Assembly: GCA_028284465.1 (NCBI GenBank)
Contig: JANQRR010000031.1
Coordinates: forward strand, 1 to 32,620
Direction: 5' to 3'
Source of the DNA: Gammaproteobacteria bacterium
Lineage (GTDB): Bacteria; Pseudomonadota; Gammaproteobacteria; JAJFKO01
Length of the DNA: 32,620 nt
Shown here: in pieces, positions 7,175 to 16,923 of the stretch
Position numbering within the stretch: the stretch's first letter is position 1
Layout: each line of letters begins with the position of its first letter
Program-made: the position numbers and the translations under genes
Notes under the pieces: model-generated
What the model was told of the DNA's origin: nothing
The model's input: only the letters and a program-made list of their open reading frames with translations
Databases searched by the model: none

Positions 7175-9228
7175 TGGCTACATCTATCGTTGAACAGTTA
7201 ATGCAAGCGGGATTATCAAGCTCACAAGCTGATGCATTTTGGCAGAAAATAACTGACTGGCAAGCAACCTTATCACCTACCCAATGTTGGCAACGAATAA
7301 CTCATGAATTATTAACTCCGCAGCTCAATTTTCGCATTCACAAATATTTATATGATTTGATCTACGCTGATAGTGATTTTGATCACCCAGGGCCGGCTTG
7401 GATCCCTGATCAAGATTATATTAACGACACTAATTTAGCAAAGTTAATGCAAACCCTAAATTTTAATGATTATGCTGCATTTCATCGTTGGTCTTACCAA
7501 CATTATTCTGACTTTTGGCAATATATGGTGAATACGCTTGGCATTGTGTTTAAGCAACCTTATCAATCGGTTTGTGATCTTAACCAAGGCATTGAAAAGC
7601 CACAATGGCTAGCTGGATCACGTTTAAATATTGTCGATAGTTGTTTTAAACATAATGCTGACAAACCCGCTATTATTTACCAAACTGAAGATGGTGAGAT
7701 TGAACAACTGCGTTTGTATGAATTAAAAGATCGTGTCGCTCAAGTTGCCAATAGTCTTGTCGCCCAAGGTTTTAAAAAGCATGATGTCATAGCAATCATT
7801 ATGCCAATGACTATTGAAGCTATTGCCATTTATCTTGGGATCATCAGTATGGGCGGCACCGTAATGTCAATTGCTGAAAGCTATGCTGCTGAAGAAATTG
7901 CCACCCGTTTACACATAGGCAATGCTAAAGCTGTGTTTACCCAAGATTTTATTTTACGTAAACACAAACAATTGCCTTTATACGCAAGGATCACTCAAGC
8001 TAACGCACCGTTAACGATTGTTTTACCAAGTTTAACTGACTTAAATATTCGCCTACGACAAAGCGATCTAGCCTGGAATGATTTTCTGTTGCCTAACAAT
8101 TCATTTACCAGTGTTGATTGTCAGCCAAGCGATCATATTAATATTTTATTTTCTTCTGGCACTACTGGGCAACCCAAAGCGATCCCTTGGGATCATACTT
8201 GCGCGATCAAATGTGCTAGTGATAGTTATCTGCATCAAAATATTCAGCCCGATGATGTCGTTGCCTGGCCAACGAGCTTAGGCTGGATGATGGGCCCATG
8301 GTTGGTGTTTTCTGCACTTATTAATCAAGCAAGTATTGCATTATTTTATGGTGCCCCAACTGATCATGCTTTTGTAAATTTCGTTGAACACGCCAAAGTT
8401 AACATGTTAGGTGTGGTCCCAAGTATGGTAAAACATTGGCGTGAGCATAACATGTTAGCTGAAGTTGACTGGTCTAACATAAAAAGTTTTTCAACGACTG
8501 CTGAACCTTCCAATCCTGATGATATGTTATATTTAATGGCCAGCGCCAATTATCGCCCGGTGATAGAATACTGTGGTGGCACTGAAGTTGTCGGATATCT
8601 TACAAGTACTCACATTCATAATAATATTCCATCGACATTCAGCACGCCTGCGTTAGGTTTAAATATTGTGTTATTCGATGAAAATGGCGAACTTAATTCA
8701 CATCAAGGTGAAGTAGGCATTATCCCGCCTTCAATGGGGTTATCGACAGAGTTACTTAATCGCAATCATCATAAAGAGTATTATGCTGATATGCCGATGA
8801 CTCCTGGCGGGTTTTCTTTGCGGCGCCATGGTGATTACTTACAACGTTTAGACAATGGCTATTACCGTGCTCTTGGTCGTACCGATGACACCATGAAAAT
8901 TGCCGGAATTAAAATCAGTTCCATTAAGATTGAACGCTTACTTTCACAATTAACTGTTGTGCATGAATGTGCCGCGATCGCTGTCCCACCTCCAGACGGT
9001 GGCCCCCTGCATCTTGTTATTTATGCAGTATTAGCAGAAAATAGTCATTATGATCAGGCAAACTTGAAAGCTGAATTGCAAACCCTTGTTAAGCAGCACC
9101 TGAATCCATTATTAAAAATATATGAGGTAAAATTAATTAAGGAATTGCCACGAACTGCAACGAATAAAATTATGCGTCGAGTACTTAGAGATAATTTTAG
9201 GGAGACACATTATGGTCGAGAAAACTGA
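7174..9228 (+). CDS. Acyl-CoA synthetase of the acetyl/acetoacetyl-CoA synthetase group
   Basis: A 684-residue ANL-superfamily enzyme that would form an acyl-adenylate and then the CoA thioester. The N-terminal extension typical of acetyl- and acetoacetyl-CoA synthetases occupies about 1-150. The P-loop SSGTTGQPKAIPW is at about 326-338, GGTEVVGYL is near 470, the hinge GRTDDTMKIAGIKIS follows, and the adenylation Lys is in TATNKIMRR near the C-terminus. The start is GTG, overlapping the lyase stop by one base. Because its partner makes acetoacetate, acetoacetate is a reasonable substrate guess, but acetate, propionate or another short acid fits the sequence as well. Confidence 0.8.
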   Translation: MATSIVEQLMQAGLSSSQADAFWQKITDWQATLSPTQCWQRITHELLTPQLNFRIHKYLYDLIYADSDFDHPGPAWIPDQDYINDTNLAKLMQTLNFNDYAAFHRWSYQHYSDFWQYMVNTLGIVFKQPYQSVCDLNQGIEKPQWLAGSRLNIVDSCFKHNADKPAIIYQTEDGEIEQLRLYELKDRVAQVANSLVAQGFKKHDVIAIIMPMTIEAIAIYLGIISMGGTVMSIAESYAAEEIATRLHIGNAKAVFTQDFILRKHKQLPLYARITQANAPLTIVLPSLTDLNIRLRQSDLAWNDFLLPNNSFTSVDCQPSDHINILFSSGTTGQPKAIPWDHTCAIKCASDSYLHQNIQPDDVVAWPTSLGWMMGPWLVFSALINQASIALFYGAPTDHAFVNFVEHAKVNMLGVVPSMVKHWREHNMLAEVDWSNIKSFSTTAEPSNPDDMLYLMASANYRPVIEYCGGTEVVGYLTSTHIHNNIPSTFSTPALGLNIVLFDENGELNSHQGEVGIIPPSMGLSTELLNRNHHKEYYADMPMTPGGFSLRRHGDYLQRLDNGYYRALGRTDDTMKIAGIKISSIKIERLLSQLTVVHECAAIAVPPPDGGPLHLVIYAVLAENSHYDQANLKAELQTLVKQHLNPLLKIYEVKLIKELPRTATNKIMRRVLRDNFRETHYGREN

Positions 9229-9949
9229 ATTCACCATCTTTGGTAGTATTGGACAAGGATGGCAATTAGTTAAAGGCTTCAAAGGGACTTTTTGGGGTGC
9301 ATTTATTTTATATTTATTATTTGGATTAGCTTTAAATATCATTATCGGCATAATGGTATTTCTGATCAAAGCTGTTGGTGGTAACCCACAACTTAGCATC
9401 ATTTCGCGAGAAATATTAGAGTTTGTTGCTGCAATTATTCTGTTACCAGTTTTTGCTGGTATTTGGATGTTAGCAATAAAACGCGTACGGCAGGAAAAAG
9501 CCCGAGCCTTAACTATCTTTTCTTATTATGATCACATTTGGCGCTTGTTAGCATACCAAGTTATACTTTTATTAATTTCGTTTGCTTGTTTATTCGTGGG
9601 ATTTTTAGTGGCCTATGGTCTTATGTCACTCACTATTGATAGAAATATTAGTATGGTCATTGGTTATATTATTGGTGGGATCCCATTATTATATTTTGTC
9701 GTCAGTTATATATTTGCCATCCCTGTACTAGTTGATAAAAAACTAGGGCCTTGGGATGCACTTGAAACTTCTCGCCGTATCGTTACGCCACATTGGTTTA
9801 GTGTATTTGGTTTAATGATTGTATTGACGATAATCGTATTTATTTCGATTATTCCTTTAGGCATTGGCTTAATTTGGTCTATGCCATTAAATCTTTTAAC
9901 GTTTGGAGTAGTGTATAAAATTCTCTTTCAAGAAATAAATGTGAATTAA
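9212..9949 (+). CDS. Polytopic inner-membrane protein, YciC/DUF975-like
   Basis: A 245-residue hydrophobic protein with about six membrane segments, rich in Gly and Ile, with a short cytosolic N-terminus (MVEKTEFTIFGSIGQGWQLV). The segment LVDKKLGPWDALETSRRIV before the last helices is a pattern shared by uncharacterised YciC/DUF975-like membrane proteins. Its start overlaps the CoA synthetase gene by 17 bp and has a GGGAG ribosome-binding site, so it belongs to the same operon. Function is not known; a link to the metabolites of the two enzymes is only suggested by position. Confidence 0.7.
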   Translation: MVEKTEFTIFGSIGQGWQLVKGFKGTFWGAFILYLLFGLALNIIIGIMVFLIKAVGGNPQLSIISREILEFVAAIILLPVFAGIWMLAIKRVRQEKARALTIFSYYDHIWRLLAYQVILLLISFACLFVGFLVAYGLMSLTIDRNISMVIGYIIGGIPLLYFVVSYIFAIPVLVDKKLGPWDALETSRRIVTPHWFSVFGLMIVLTIIVFISIIPLGIGLIWSMPLNLLTFGVVYKILFQEINVN

Positions 9950-9950
9950 T

Positions 9951-10027
9951 TGGCGGAGTGGACGGGACTCGAACCCGCGACCCCCGGCGTGACAGGCCGG
10001 TATTCTAACCAACTGAACTACCACTCC
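9951..10027 (-). tRNA. tRNA-Asp (GUC)
   Basis: The minus strand gives a full cloverleaf of 77 nt. The acceptor GGAGTGG pairs with CCACTCC, the anticodon loop CTGTCAC carries GTC, the T arm contains GGTTCGAGTCC, and the 3' CCA is encoded (TGG at 9951-9953). Confidence 0.97.
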
Positions 10028-10082
10028 TTAATACTCGTTCTTAACCTCTTATTGCAAATTAAGTAATTTTTTATCCTTTATT

Positions 10083-10177
10083 GTCATTGCGAGGAACGTC
10101 AGTGACGCAGCAATCCAGAAAGTTATATCATAGCAAGATCCTGGATTGCTGCGTCCCTTTCGGGTCCTCGCAATGAC
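10083..10177. repeat. Inverted pair of variant REP-like units between two tRNA genes
   Basis: A unit beginning GTCATTGCGAGGAACG (10083-10118) faces its inverted relative starting CTGGATTGCTGCGTCC (10141-10177), with a 22-bp spacer. The ends match the 36-bp family elsewhere in the window, but the centres differ, so this is a separate subfamily able to fold into one large hairpin. Confidence 0.85.
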
Positions 10178-10214
10178 AACTTACTCTCACCCCGAATTAG
10201 AATATCCAAATTCT

Positions 10215-10289
10215 TGGTGGGTGCTGAGGGATTTGAACCCCCGACCCTCGCCTTGTAAGGGCGACGCTCTCCCGCTGAGCTAAGCACCC
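10215..10289 (-). tRNA. tRNA-Val (UAC)
   Basis: The minus-strand cloverleaf has acceptor GGGTGCT pairing with AGCACCC, anticodon loop CTTACAA with TAC, T arm GGGTTCAAATCCC and an encoded CCA (TGG at 10215-10217). Confidence 0.97.
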
Positions 10290-10354
10290 AGGGGCAATAC
10301 TTTACCTTATTAAACTATTGGTTGCTAGTATATTTACCCATAAATTATTTATTA

Positions 10355-10630
10355 TTATGCATTCACCGCATCTTTTAGCGCTTTACCTGTTTTGAAGGTT
10401 ACTGCTTTTGAGGCAGCAATTTGGATAGGCTCACCAGTTTGTGGATTACGGCCGGTACGAGCAGCACGGTCGCTTACTTTGAAAGTACCAAAACCTACTA
10501 ACACAATTTGTTCACCTTTTGTTAGTGCATGGGTAATTTCTTCTAAATATGCATCTAAAACCCGACCCGCTTCAGCTTTAGGTGATCCAGTCTTTTCGGC
10601 AACATTATCAACTAATTCTGCTTTATTCAT
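10355..10630 (-). CDS. hupB: DNA-binding protein HU
   Basis: A 91-residue HU/IHF protein: MNKAELVDNVAEKTG, then the GFGTFKVSDRAARTGRNPQTGE arm that intercalates in the minor groove, then the KAVTFKTGKALKDAVN tail. It compacts and bends chromosomal DNA. The gene follows lon, as in enterobacteria and many other gammaproteobacteria, with a 135-bp spacer that probably holds its own promoter. A GGAGAG ribosome-binding site precedes the ATG. Confidence 0.96.
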   Translation of the reverse strand: MNKAELVDNVAEKTGSPKAEAGRVLDAYLEEITHALTKGEQIVLVGFGTFKVSDRAARTGRNPQTGEPIQIAASKAVTFKTGKALKDAVNA

Positions 10631-10765
10631 AATCTATTGTCTCTCCATTACTAAAAATTTTAGTTATCAAACACGAAATTTCCTTGTTCTCAATCTTCAA
10701 GAACGGGTAAGTCTATCATAGAAAAATAGTTGAAAGAAGCGATTTTATAGCCTTATATTGGGACA

Positions 10766-13228
10766 TTAATGTGCAGTTGCAGCATCGCCTGCTTCACCCT
10801 TATCACCTCTTAAATGTGGATGTGATGATTTATAATCTTCTTCTGTCAACGGCTTAGGTTGACGAGTTAACGCGAGGGTAATAACTTCATCAATCCATTT
10901 TACCGTATGGATCTCCAAATTTTGTTTAATATTTTTAGGAATTTCTTTTAAATCTTTACGATTTTCTTCGGGAATAATGACAAGCCTAATACCGCCTCGA
11001 CTAGCGGCTAATAGTTTTTCTTTTAAACCACCAATAGGCAACACTTCACCTCTTAAGGTAATTTCACCAGTCATTGCTACATCACAACGTACTGGTATAT
11101 TGGTGATAACAGAAATCAATGCGGTACACATTCCTACCCCGGCACTAGGCCCATCTTTCGGTGTTGCACCTTCTGGAACATGAACATGAATATCATTTTT
11201 CTCAAAAAACTTTTTCGGTATACCTAAAATCTGAGCACGATTACGCACGACTGTTAATGCTGCTTGGATCGATTCTTTCATCACATCACCAAGCGAACCA
11301 GTGTACGATAGCTTAGCTTTACCAGGCATGGTTGATGCTTCAATTTGTAATAACTCGCCACCAACTTCAGTCCACGCTAGCCCGTTAACTTGGCCAACTC
11401 GATCTTTTTGCCCTGCCAAACCATAACGATAGCGCCGCACTCCTAAGAATTTTTCTAAATTACGTGACACGATATGCACGCGTTTTTGTTTAGTCTTAGT
11501 GAAAATGTTTTTAATCACTTTGCGACAGATCTTGGCGATTTCACGCTCAAGGTTACGCACTCCAGCTTCGCGAGTGTAATAACGAATAACATCGGAAAGT
11601 GCACTCTTAGATATTTTCAATTCTTTAGGTTTTAAACCATTTTGCCGCATTTGTTTAGGAATTAAATGCCTGATTGCGATATTGATTTTTTCATCTTCGG
11701 TATAACCAGGAATGCGAATTAATTCTACACGATCTAACAATGGTGGCGGAATATTTAATGTATTGGCTGTACAAATAAACATAACTTGAGATAAGTCATA
11801 ATCCACTTCAAGATAATGATCATTGAACGTATTATTTTGCTCTGGATCTAACACTTCTAGTAACGCTGAAGCTGGATCACCACGAAAATCCATTGCCATT
11901 TTGTCAATTTCATCAAGTAGAAATAATGGATTGCGTACCCCAGTCTTAGAAATATTTTGGATAATTTTTCCTGGCAATGAGCCGATATAAGTACGTCGGT
12001 GACCGCGAATTTCAGCTTCATCACGTACTCCACCTAACGACATTCGCGCAAATTTACGCCCAGTTGAACGTGCAATGGATTTGCCTAATGATGTTTTACC
12101 CACACCCGGCGGGCCTACAAAACACAATACTGGACCTTTTAATTTTTCAACCCGTTTTTGCACCGCTAAATATTCTAAGATCCGTTCTTTAACTTTCTCA
12201 AGCCCGTAATGATCATCATTTAAGATTTTTTCAGCATGTTTTAAATTCAAGCGTAATTTGCTTTGGTCTTGCCAAGGCACGCTCAGCAGATAATCTAAAT
12301 AATTGCGTACTACGGTAGCTTCGGCTGACATCGGTGGCATCATTTCTAATTTTTTTAATTCTGAACAAGCTTTTTTATAAGCATCTTCATTCACTTGTTT
12401 CATCCCAGATTTTTCAATCCTGGATTTCAAAGTTTCAGTTTCGCTTTGCTCACCTTCTAATTTGCCAAGTTCTCCTCGAATTGCGCGCAATTGCTCTTGC
12501 AGAAAGTATTTGCGCTGACCTTCTTTCATATTTTTTTCAACTTGACCACGAATTTGTTTTTCAACTTGCAAGACATCGATTTCAGCATCAATTAAAGTAA
12601 GCAAATATTCTAACCGTTCATCCACAACAATTAATTCAAGGATTTTTTGTTTCTCTTTGATCTTTAATGTCATATGAGCAGCAATTGTATCTGCTAAGCG
12701 GCTCGGATCTTCGATCCCCGCGATTGAAGCTAAAATCTCAATGGGGATTTTGCTATTTAATTTCACGTATTGTTCAAATTGAGAGATCACTGAACGCAAT
12801 AAAGTTTCAGTTTTTGCTTTTGCTTGATCAGTTTTATCCGCATAATTAGGCTCGAGAATATCAACTTCTGCAGTAAAATGATCATCTGTCGCTGTTAATT
12901 GTTTTACCCGTGCACGTTTCTCACCTTCAACTAGAACCTTCATCGTGCCATCAGGTAACTTTAACAATTGCAACACGGTAGCGACACAACCTACTTCATA
13001 TAAATCATCAATTGCAGGCTCATCTTTAGCTGCAGTTTTCTGCGCTATCAGTAAGATTTTTTTATTCGTGTTATCCATGGTTTTATCGAGCGCGCGAATA
13101 GAGCGTTCGCGGCCAACAAATAACGGAATAACCATATGAGGATAAACCACCACATCGCGCAATGGTAATACGGAAATAGCATCTTGCGGTGTCTTTGCTT
13201 GTGTATTCAAATCCTCGCTCCTCCTCAT
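10766..13228 (-). CDS. lon: ATP-dependent Lon protease
   Basis: A cytosolic AAA+ serine protease that removes misfolded and regulatory proteins. The product is 820 residues if read from the ATG at 13228. The N-domain begins ISVLPLRDVVVYPHMVIPLF, then a coiled-coil region with EQLRAIRGELG, Walker A GPPGVGKTS, Walker B LFLLDEIDKM, and a protease domain with the Ser/Lys dyad: Ser695 in PKDGPSAGVG and Lys in GGLKEKLLAA. The start is uncertain. The codons right after this ATG spell AGGAGG, a perfect ribosome-binding site 9 nt before a TTG at 13210, while no such site precedes the ATG; the TTG may be the true start (814 residues). It is 19 bp downstream of clpX and probably shares transcripts with it. 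Confidence 0.96.
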   Translation of the reverse strand: MRRSEDLNTQAKTPQDAISVLPLRDVVVYPHMVIPLFVGRERSIRALDKTMDNTNKKILLIAQKTAAKDEPAIDDLYEVGCVATVLQLLKLPDGTMKVLVEGEKRARVKQLTATDDHFTAEVDILEPNYADKTDQAKAKTETLLRSVISQFEQYVKLNSKIPIEILASIAGIEDPSRLADTIAAHMTLKIKEKQKILELIVVDERLEYLLTLIDAEIDVLQVEKQIRGQVEKNMKEGQRKYFLQEQLRAIRGELGKLEGEQSETETLKSRIEKSGMKQVNEDAYKKACSELKKLEMMPPMSAEATVVRNYLDYLLSVPWQDQSKLRLNLKHAEKILNDDHYGLEKVKERILEYLAVQKRVEKLKGPVLCFVGPPGVGKTSLGKSIARSTGRKFARMSLGGVRDEAEIRGHRRTYIGSLPGKIIQNISKTGVRNPLFLLDEIDKMAMDFRGDPASALLEVLDPEQNNTFNDHYLEVDYDLSQVMFICTANTLNIPPPLLDRVELIRIPGYTEDEKINIAIRHLIPKQMRQNGLKPKELKISKSALSDVIRYYTREAGVRNLEREIAKICRKVIKNIFTKTKQKRVHIVSRNLEKFLGVRRYRYGLAGQKDRVGQVNGLAWTEVGGELLQIEASTMPGKAKLSYTGSLGDVMKESIQAALTVVRNRAQILGIPKKFFEKNDIHVHVPEGATPKDGPSAGVGMCTALISVITNIPVRCDVAMTGEITLRGEVLPIGGLKEKLLAASRGGIRLVIIPEENRKDLKEIPKNIKQNLEIHTVKWIDEVITLALTRQPKPLTEEDYKSSHPHLRGDKGEAGDAATAH

Positions 13229-13247
13229 AATAGTTTAACTTATATAA

Positions 13248-14555
13248 CTATCCTGAACGGTCCGCAGTTAATTTTGATTGTCCATTTTCCTCAAAGATCA
13301 GTAATGGCTCACTTTCACCTTTAATACTTGATTCATCAATAACAACTTTTTTAACTGTATCCATTGATGGTAGGTCATACATAATATTTAATAACAATTG
13401 TTCGAGGATCGAACGCAACCCTCGCGCGCCAGTTTTACGGATCATTGCTTTTTCAGCAACTGCTTTGAGCGCTTCTTCAGTAAAAGCTAATTCAACGTTT
13501 TCCATCGCAAATAATTTCATGTACTGCTTGGTCAACGCATTTTTAGGTTCTTGCAGAATCGCTATTAATGAATTAATGTCAAGCTCGTCTAATGTTGCAA
13601 CCACTGGCAAACGCCCAACAAATTCTGGAATTAAACCATATTTGATTAAGTCTTCCGGCTCCACCATTCTTAATAGTTCACCAACTTTTTTACTATCGTC
13701 TTTGCTGCGCACTTCAGCGGCAAAACCAATGTTTGATTTTTGGGTACGTTCACCAATAACTTTATCCAACCCAGCAAAAGCACCACCACAAATAAATAGC
13801 ATATTACTGGTATCAACTTGGAGAAATTCTTGGTTTGGATGTTTGCGTCCACCCTGAGGCGGGATCGATGCCATGGTACCTTCGATAAGCTTCAATAATG
13901 CTTGTTGCACACCTTCACCTGACACATCACGAGTAATTGAAGGGTTATCAGATTTTTTTGAAATCTTATCAATTTCATCGATATAAACAATACCATGCTG
14001 AGCTTTTTCTACATCATAATCACATTTTTGTAATAATTTTTGAATGATATTTTCAACATCTTCACCCACATAACCTGCTTCAGTTAGAGTAGTTGCATCT
14101 GCAATGGTGAACGGCACATTTAACTGTCGTGCTAACGTTTCAGCTAATAATGTTTTACCACTACCTGTGGGCCCAATTAATAAAATGTTACTTTTACTTA
14201 ATTCAACACCATCATGCTCAGATGATGATTTTACTGATTGTTTAGTTTTACCATGTTGCAAACGTTTGTAATGATTATACACGGCAACCGATAAATACTT
14301 TTTCGCATCTTCTTGGCCGATCACATAATCATCCAGAAAAGCATGAATTTCTCGAGGTTTAGGTAATTTAAATCCAGACTCTGGCACTTTGGCTTCATCA
14401 GCTTCTTCACGAATAATATCGTTACACAATTCAACACATTCATCACACACATAGACAGAAGGTCCGGCAATTAATTTGCGAACTTCATGCTGACTTTTGC
14501 CACAAAAAGAACAATAAAGAGTTTTACTTTCATCTGTCGTACGTTCGTCACTCAT
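13248..14555 (-). CDS. clpX: ATP-dependent Clp protease, ATP-binding subunit ClpX
   Basis: The unfoldase that feeds substrates to ClpP. The N-terminal zinc domain has YCSFCG and VCDECVELC, the four Cys ligands. Then come Walker A GPTGSGKT, pore loop GYVGED, Walker [10 protein letters not shown], the RKH loop GGRKHP and the ClpP-docking tripeptide IGF in SNIGFAAE; all are intact. About 435 residues, close to the E. coli protein. I chose the ATG at 14555 over the GTG one codon upstream, because GAGG stands 6 nt before it. It is transcribed after clpP with a 45-bp spacer. Confidence 0.97.
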   Translation of the reverse strand: MSDERTTDESKTLYCSFCGKSQHEVRKLIAGPSVYVCDECVELCNDIIREEADEAKVPESGFKLPKPREIHAFLDDYVIGQEDAKKYLSVAVYNHYKRLQHGKTKQSVKSSSEHDGVELSKSNILLIGPTGSGKTLLAETLARQLNVPFTIADATTLTEAGYVGEDVENIIQKLLQKCDYDVEKAQHGIVYIDEIDKISKKSDNPSITRDVSGEGVQQALLKLIEGTMASIPPQGGRKHPNQEFLQVDTSNMLFICGGAFAGLDKVIGERTQKSNIGFAAEVRSKDDSKKVGELLRMVEPEDLIKYGLIPEFVGRLPVVATLDELDINSLIAILQEPKNALTKQYMKLFAMENVELAFTEEALKAVAEKAMIRKTGARGLRSILEQLLLNIMYDLPSMDTVKKVVIDESSIKGESEPLLIFEENGQSKLTADRSG

Positions 14556-14600
14556 CACTCACCTCAATTACACTCTTCTTACTTAATTTACGTTGTTTAT

Positions 14601-15266
14601 TTAGGTTGTTGCTGCGGTAGTTTTTGCTTCAATTGCTTCTCTACTGCCAAGCATTTTATCAACAAGACCATACTCTATTGCTTCATCACCACTCATAAAA
14701 TTATCTCGATCAGTATCTTTTGCTATTTTATCAACCGTTCGACCAGAATGTTTTGCCAGAATTTCATTAATCCTTCTTTTTACTAACATGGTTTCTTTTG
14801 CGTGAATTTCAATATCTGACGCTTGACCTTGATAACCACCTATAGGCTGATGGATCATAACCCGTGAATTCGGCAGACAATAACGTTTACCAGAGGTACC
14901 GCTTGCTAGCAACAAAGCCCCAATACTTGCAGCTTGGCCGATGCATAAGGTACTGACATCAGGCTTGATGAATTGCATGGTATCGTAAATTGATAACCCT
15001 GCTGTTACTACGCCACCAGGAGAATTGATATATAACGATATATCTTTATCAGGATTTTCTGATTCTAAAAATAGCAATTGTGCAACCACTAAGTTTGCCA
15101 TGTGATCTTCAACTTGACCAACCAGAAACACAATTCGTTCCTTTAATAAGCGTGAATAAATATCATAAGCGCGCTCACCACGAGCAGTTTGCTCGACCAC
15201 CATGGGTACCAACCCATTGGAATCCACTATTGGTTGCTTTTTTGTCATAAAATCAATTGGATGCAT
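14601..15266 (-). CDS. clpP: ATP-dependent Clp protease proteolytic subunit ClpP
   Basis: The serine peptidase that forms the 14-mer chamber with ClpX. The 221-residue product contains [20 protein letters not shown], the nucleophile Ser in [11 protein letters not shown], the His in [11 protein letters not shown] and the Asp within KDTDRDNF, so the triad is complete. The ATG at 15266 has a GGGGGA ribosome-binding tract and lies inside the end of tig (14-bp overlap), suggesting translational coupling. The Met at 15248 would give a shorter start but has no such site. Confidence 0.96.
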   Translation of the reverse strand: MHPIDFMTKKQPIVDSNGLVPMVVEQTARGERAYDIYSRLLKERIVFLVGQVEDHMANLVVAQLLFLESENPDKDISLYINSPGGVVTAGLSIYDTMQFIKPDVSTLCIGQAASIGALLLASGTSGKRYCLPNSRVMIHQPIGGYQGQASDIEIHAKETMLVKRRINEILAKHSGRTVDKIAKDTDRDNFMSGDEAIEYGLVDKMLGSREAIEAKTTAATT

Positions 15267-16578
15267 TATTTAATTCCCCCAACCTCTGCATAACTTCAGT
15301 ATAGCTTAGTTTTGCCTCTGCTAACTCAGCCCCAGCCATAATATCCTCAAAGACTTGATCTTCGAGCACCAGTGATTTCACACTATCCAGCGATGATTCA
15401 TTATTATAATAATATTGCATTACTTGATCAGGATGCTCATAGCTTGCTGCAAATTCTTCGATTTTTGCTCTTACTTTATCATCATCTGCTTTAAGATCGT
15501 GCTCTCGAATATATTCTGCCATGATCAACCCAAGGCTGACGCGACGCACAGCCTTATCTTGAAATAATTCATCGGGAAAATTGAGCGCTTGTTTATTATC
15601 TGCAGGCAAATTGAAACGTTGTGCCATTTCTGCCTTCATCTGCTCAATTTCACGTTTGATCAACGCTTTTGGGATCTCGATTGGCGTCAATTCGAGTAAT
15701 TTTGCTAACACAACTTCGCGGTTAAGATTATTAATCCCACGTTTTAACTCTCGCTCCATATTTTCTTGTATTTTAGTCTTTAACGCAGCCAATCCGCCTT
15801 CTTTAACATCATATGATTTAGCAAATTCATCGTTAATTTCAGGATAACTTGGCGCCTCAACTTTATGAACCTTAACTTTAAACTCAACAGGTTTTCCAGC
15901 GATATCTTTAGCGTGGTAATCTTTTGGAAAAGCTAGCTTTAAGTCAATATCAGCACCGGCTTTAGCGCCAATCAAACCATCTTCAAATCCCGGGATCATG
16001 GATTTAGAACCTAGAATAAGCTGATGCTCTTTAGCATTCCCACCAGGTAATTCTTTGTCTTCAATCATACCATCAAAGTCTATGGTAACCCGATCATCCG
16101 CTTGCGCGGCACGGTCGACGGCTTCCCAAGTCACTTGCTGTTTTTGCAAGCTTTTTAGCATTTCATCAAGATCCGCTGGCAGAATTTCAGCTGCCACTTT
16201 TTCAATTTTGATGCCTTTATAATCTGCCAATTTCACTTCCGGAAAGATTTCAAAAGTTGCAGTGAATTCTAAATTTTTGCCCTCATCTTTTTGTTTATAT
16301 TCGACTTTTGGCGAATCAACAGGGTTCATTTCTTGCTGTTTAAAAGCTTCAATTAAAGCTTCGTTAGTGACTTCATCAATCACTTCTGCACGAATTGCAC
16401 CACCATGCATCCGTTGCAGCACAGCTACCGGCACTTTCCCTGCGCGAAAGCCTGGAACTTTAGCTTTGCGCGATAATTCATTGATTTTTTTATTTATTTT
16501 ATCATCTAATTTAGCTTCTTCCACCGATATGGTAAAGCGGCGCTCTAATCCTGCAGTCGTTTCAACAGCAACTTGCAT
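15253..16578 (-). CDS. tig: Trigger factor
   Basis: A ribosome-bound chaperone and peptidyl-prolyl isomerase. Starting at [16 protein letters not shown] it is about 441 residues, close to the usual size. The ribosome-binding loop [10 protein letters not shown] is in the N-domain (around residues 42-51), the FKBP-like domain holds [17 protein letters not shown], and the long helical C-domain ends in [11 protein letters not shown]. The open frame runs on upstream to 16713, but that part reads through tRNA-Leu and is not coding. The gene heads the tig-clpP-clpX-lon-hupB block. Confidence 0.96.
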   Translation of the reverse strand: MQVAVETTAGLERRFTISVEEAKLDDKINKKINELSRKAKVPGFRAGKVPVAVLQRMHGGAIRAEVIDEVTNEALIEAFKQQEMNPVDSPKVEYKQKDEGKNLEFTATFEIFPEVKLADYKGIKIEKVAAEILPADLDEMLKSLQKQQVTWEAVDRAAQADDRVTIDFDGMIEDKELPGGNAKEHQLILGSKSMIPGFEDGLIGAKAGADIDLKLAFPKDYHAKDIAGKPVEFKVKVHKVEAPSYPEINDEFAKSYDVKEGGLAALKTKIQENMERELKRGINNLNREVVLAKLLELTPIEIPKALIKREIEQMKAEMAQRFNLPADNKQALNFPDELFQDKAVRRVSLGLIMAEYIREHDLKADDDKVRAKIEEFAASYEHPDQVMQYYYNNESSLDSVKSLVLEDQVFEDIMAGAELAEAKLSYTEVMQRLGELNNASN

Positions 16579-16604
16579 AAATAAATACCTCATTGATACG
16601 TTTG

Positions 16605-16691
16605 TGGTGCGAAAGGAGAGACTCGAACTCTCACGGGGTTGCCCCCACTGGAACCTAAATCCAGCGCGTATACCAATTCCGCCACTTTCGC
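16605..16691 (-). tRNA. tRNA-Leu (UAG)
   Basis: The minus-strand class II tRNA of 87 nt has acceptor GCGAAAG pairing with CTTTCGC, anticodon stem-loop CTGGATTTAGGTTCCAG with TAG, a long variable arm, T arm AGTTCGAGTCT and an encoded CCA. A tRNA-Leu just before tig is a known gammaproteobacterial arrangement. Confidence 0.97.
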
Positions 16692-16697
16692 TACAAT

Positions 16698-16777
16698 GGC
16701 ATAAAGGGGCCACATCCGAATTTCGACTTCTAGACCATAGCTCAAAGTTGAAAATTCGGATGTGGCCCCTTTATGCC
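16698..16777. repeat. 80-bp near-perfect palindrome beside tRNA-Leu
   Basis: The outer 26 bp (16698-16723, starting GGCATAAAGGGGCCACATCC) are repeated exactly inverted at 16752-16777. With one mismatch the stem extends to about 32 bp, leaving a loop of about 16 nt. There is no T tract on either side, so it does not look like a rho-independent terminator. It starts 6 bp upstream of the tRNA-Leu 5' end, where a promoter would be expected. The rest of the divergent spacer up to 16923 shows only the ribosome-binding site of the next gene. Confidence 0.9.
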
Positions 16778-16923
16778 GCTCCGATTTTGTCGGGCTGTCA
16801 GCTTCGCAAGAATAACGATTTTATGGTGAAATTTCAAGAATAGCTAAACTGTTTTAAGCAAAAATGTGGTATATTATTAGCACAGATCTCAGGAAATAAA
16901 TCTAAAAATAAGGAGAATCCGCT

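Noticed and set aside
13465..13857. 130-codon frame opposite clpX
   Set aside because: It is a shadow of a highly conserved gene, with no ribosome-binding site or family match; the same applies to the frames opposite lon, the NRPS and the 1167-residue protein.
16579..16713. N-terminal extension of trigger factor
   Set aside because: The extension reads through tRNA-Leu; the normal trigger factor N-terminus begins at the Met at 16578.
16698..16777. Palindrome as a rho-independent terminator
   Set aside because: No T tract follows the stem on either strand, and it lies upstream of both flanking genes rather than at their ends.
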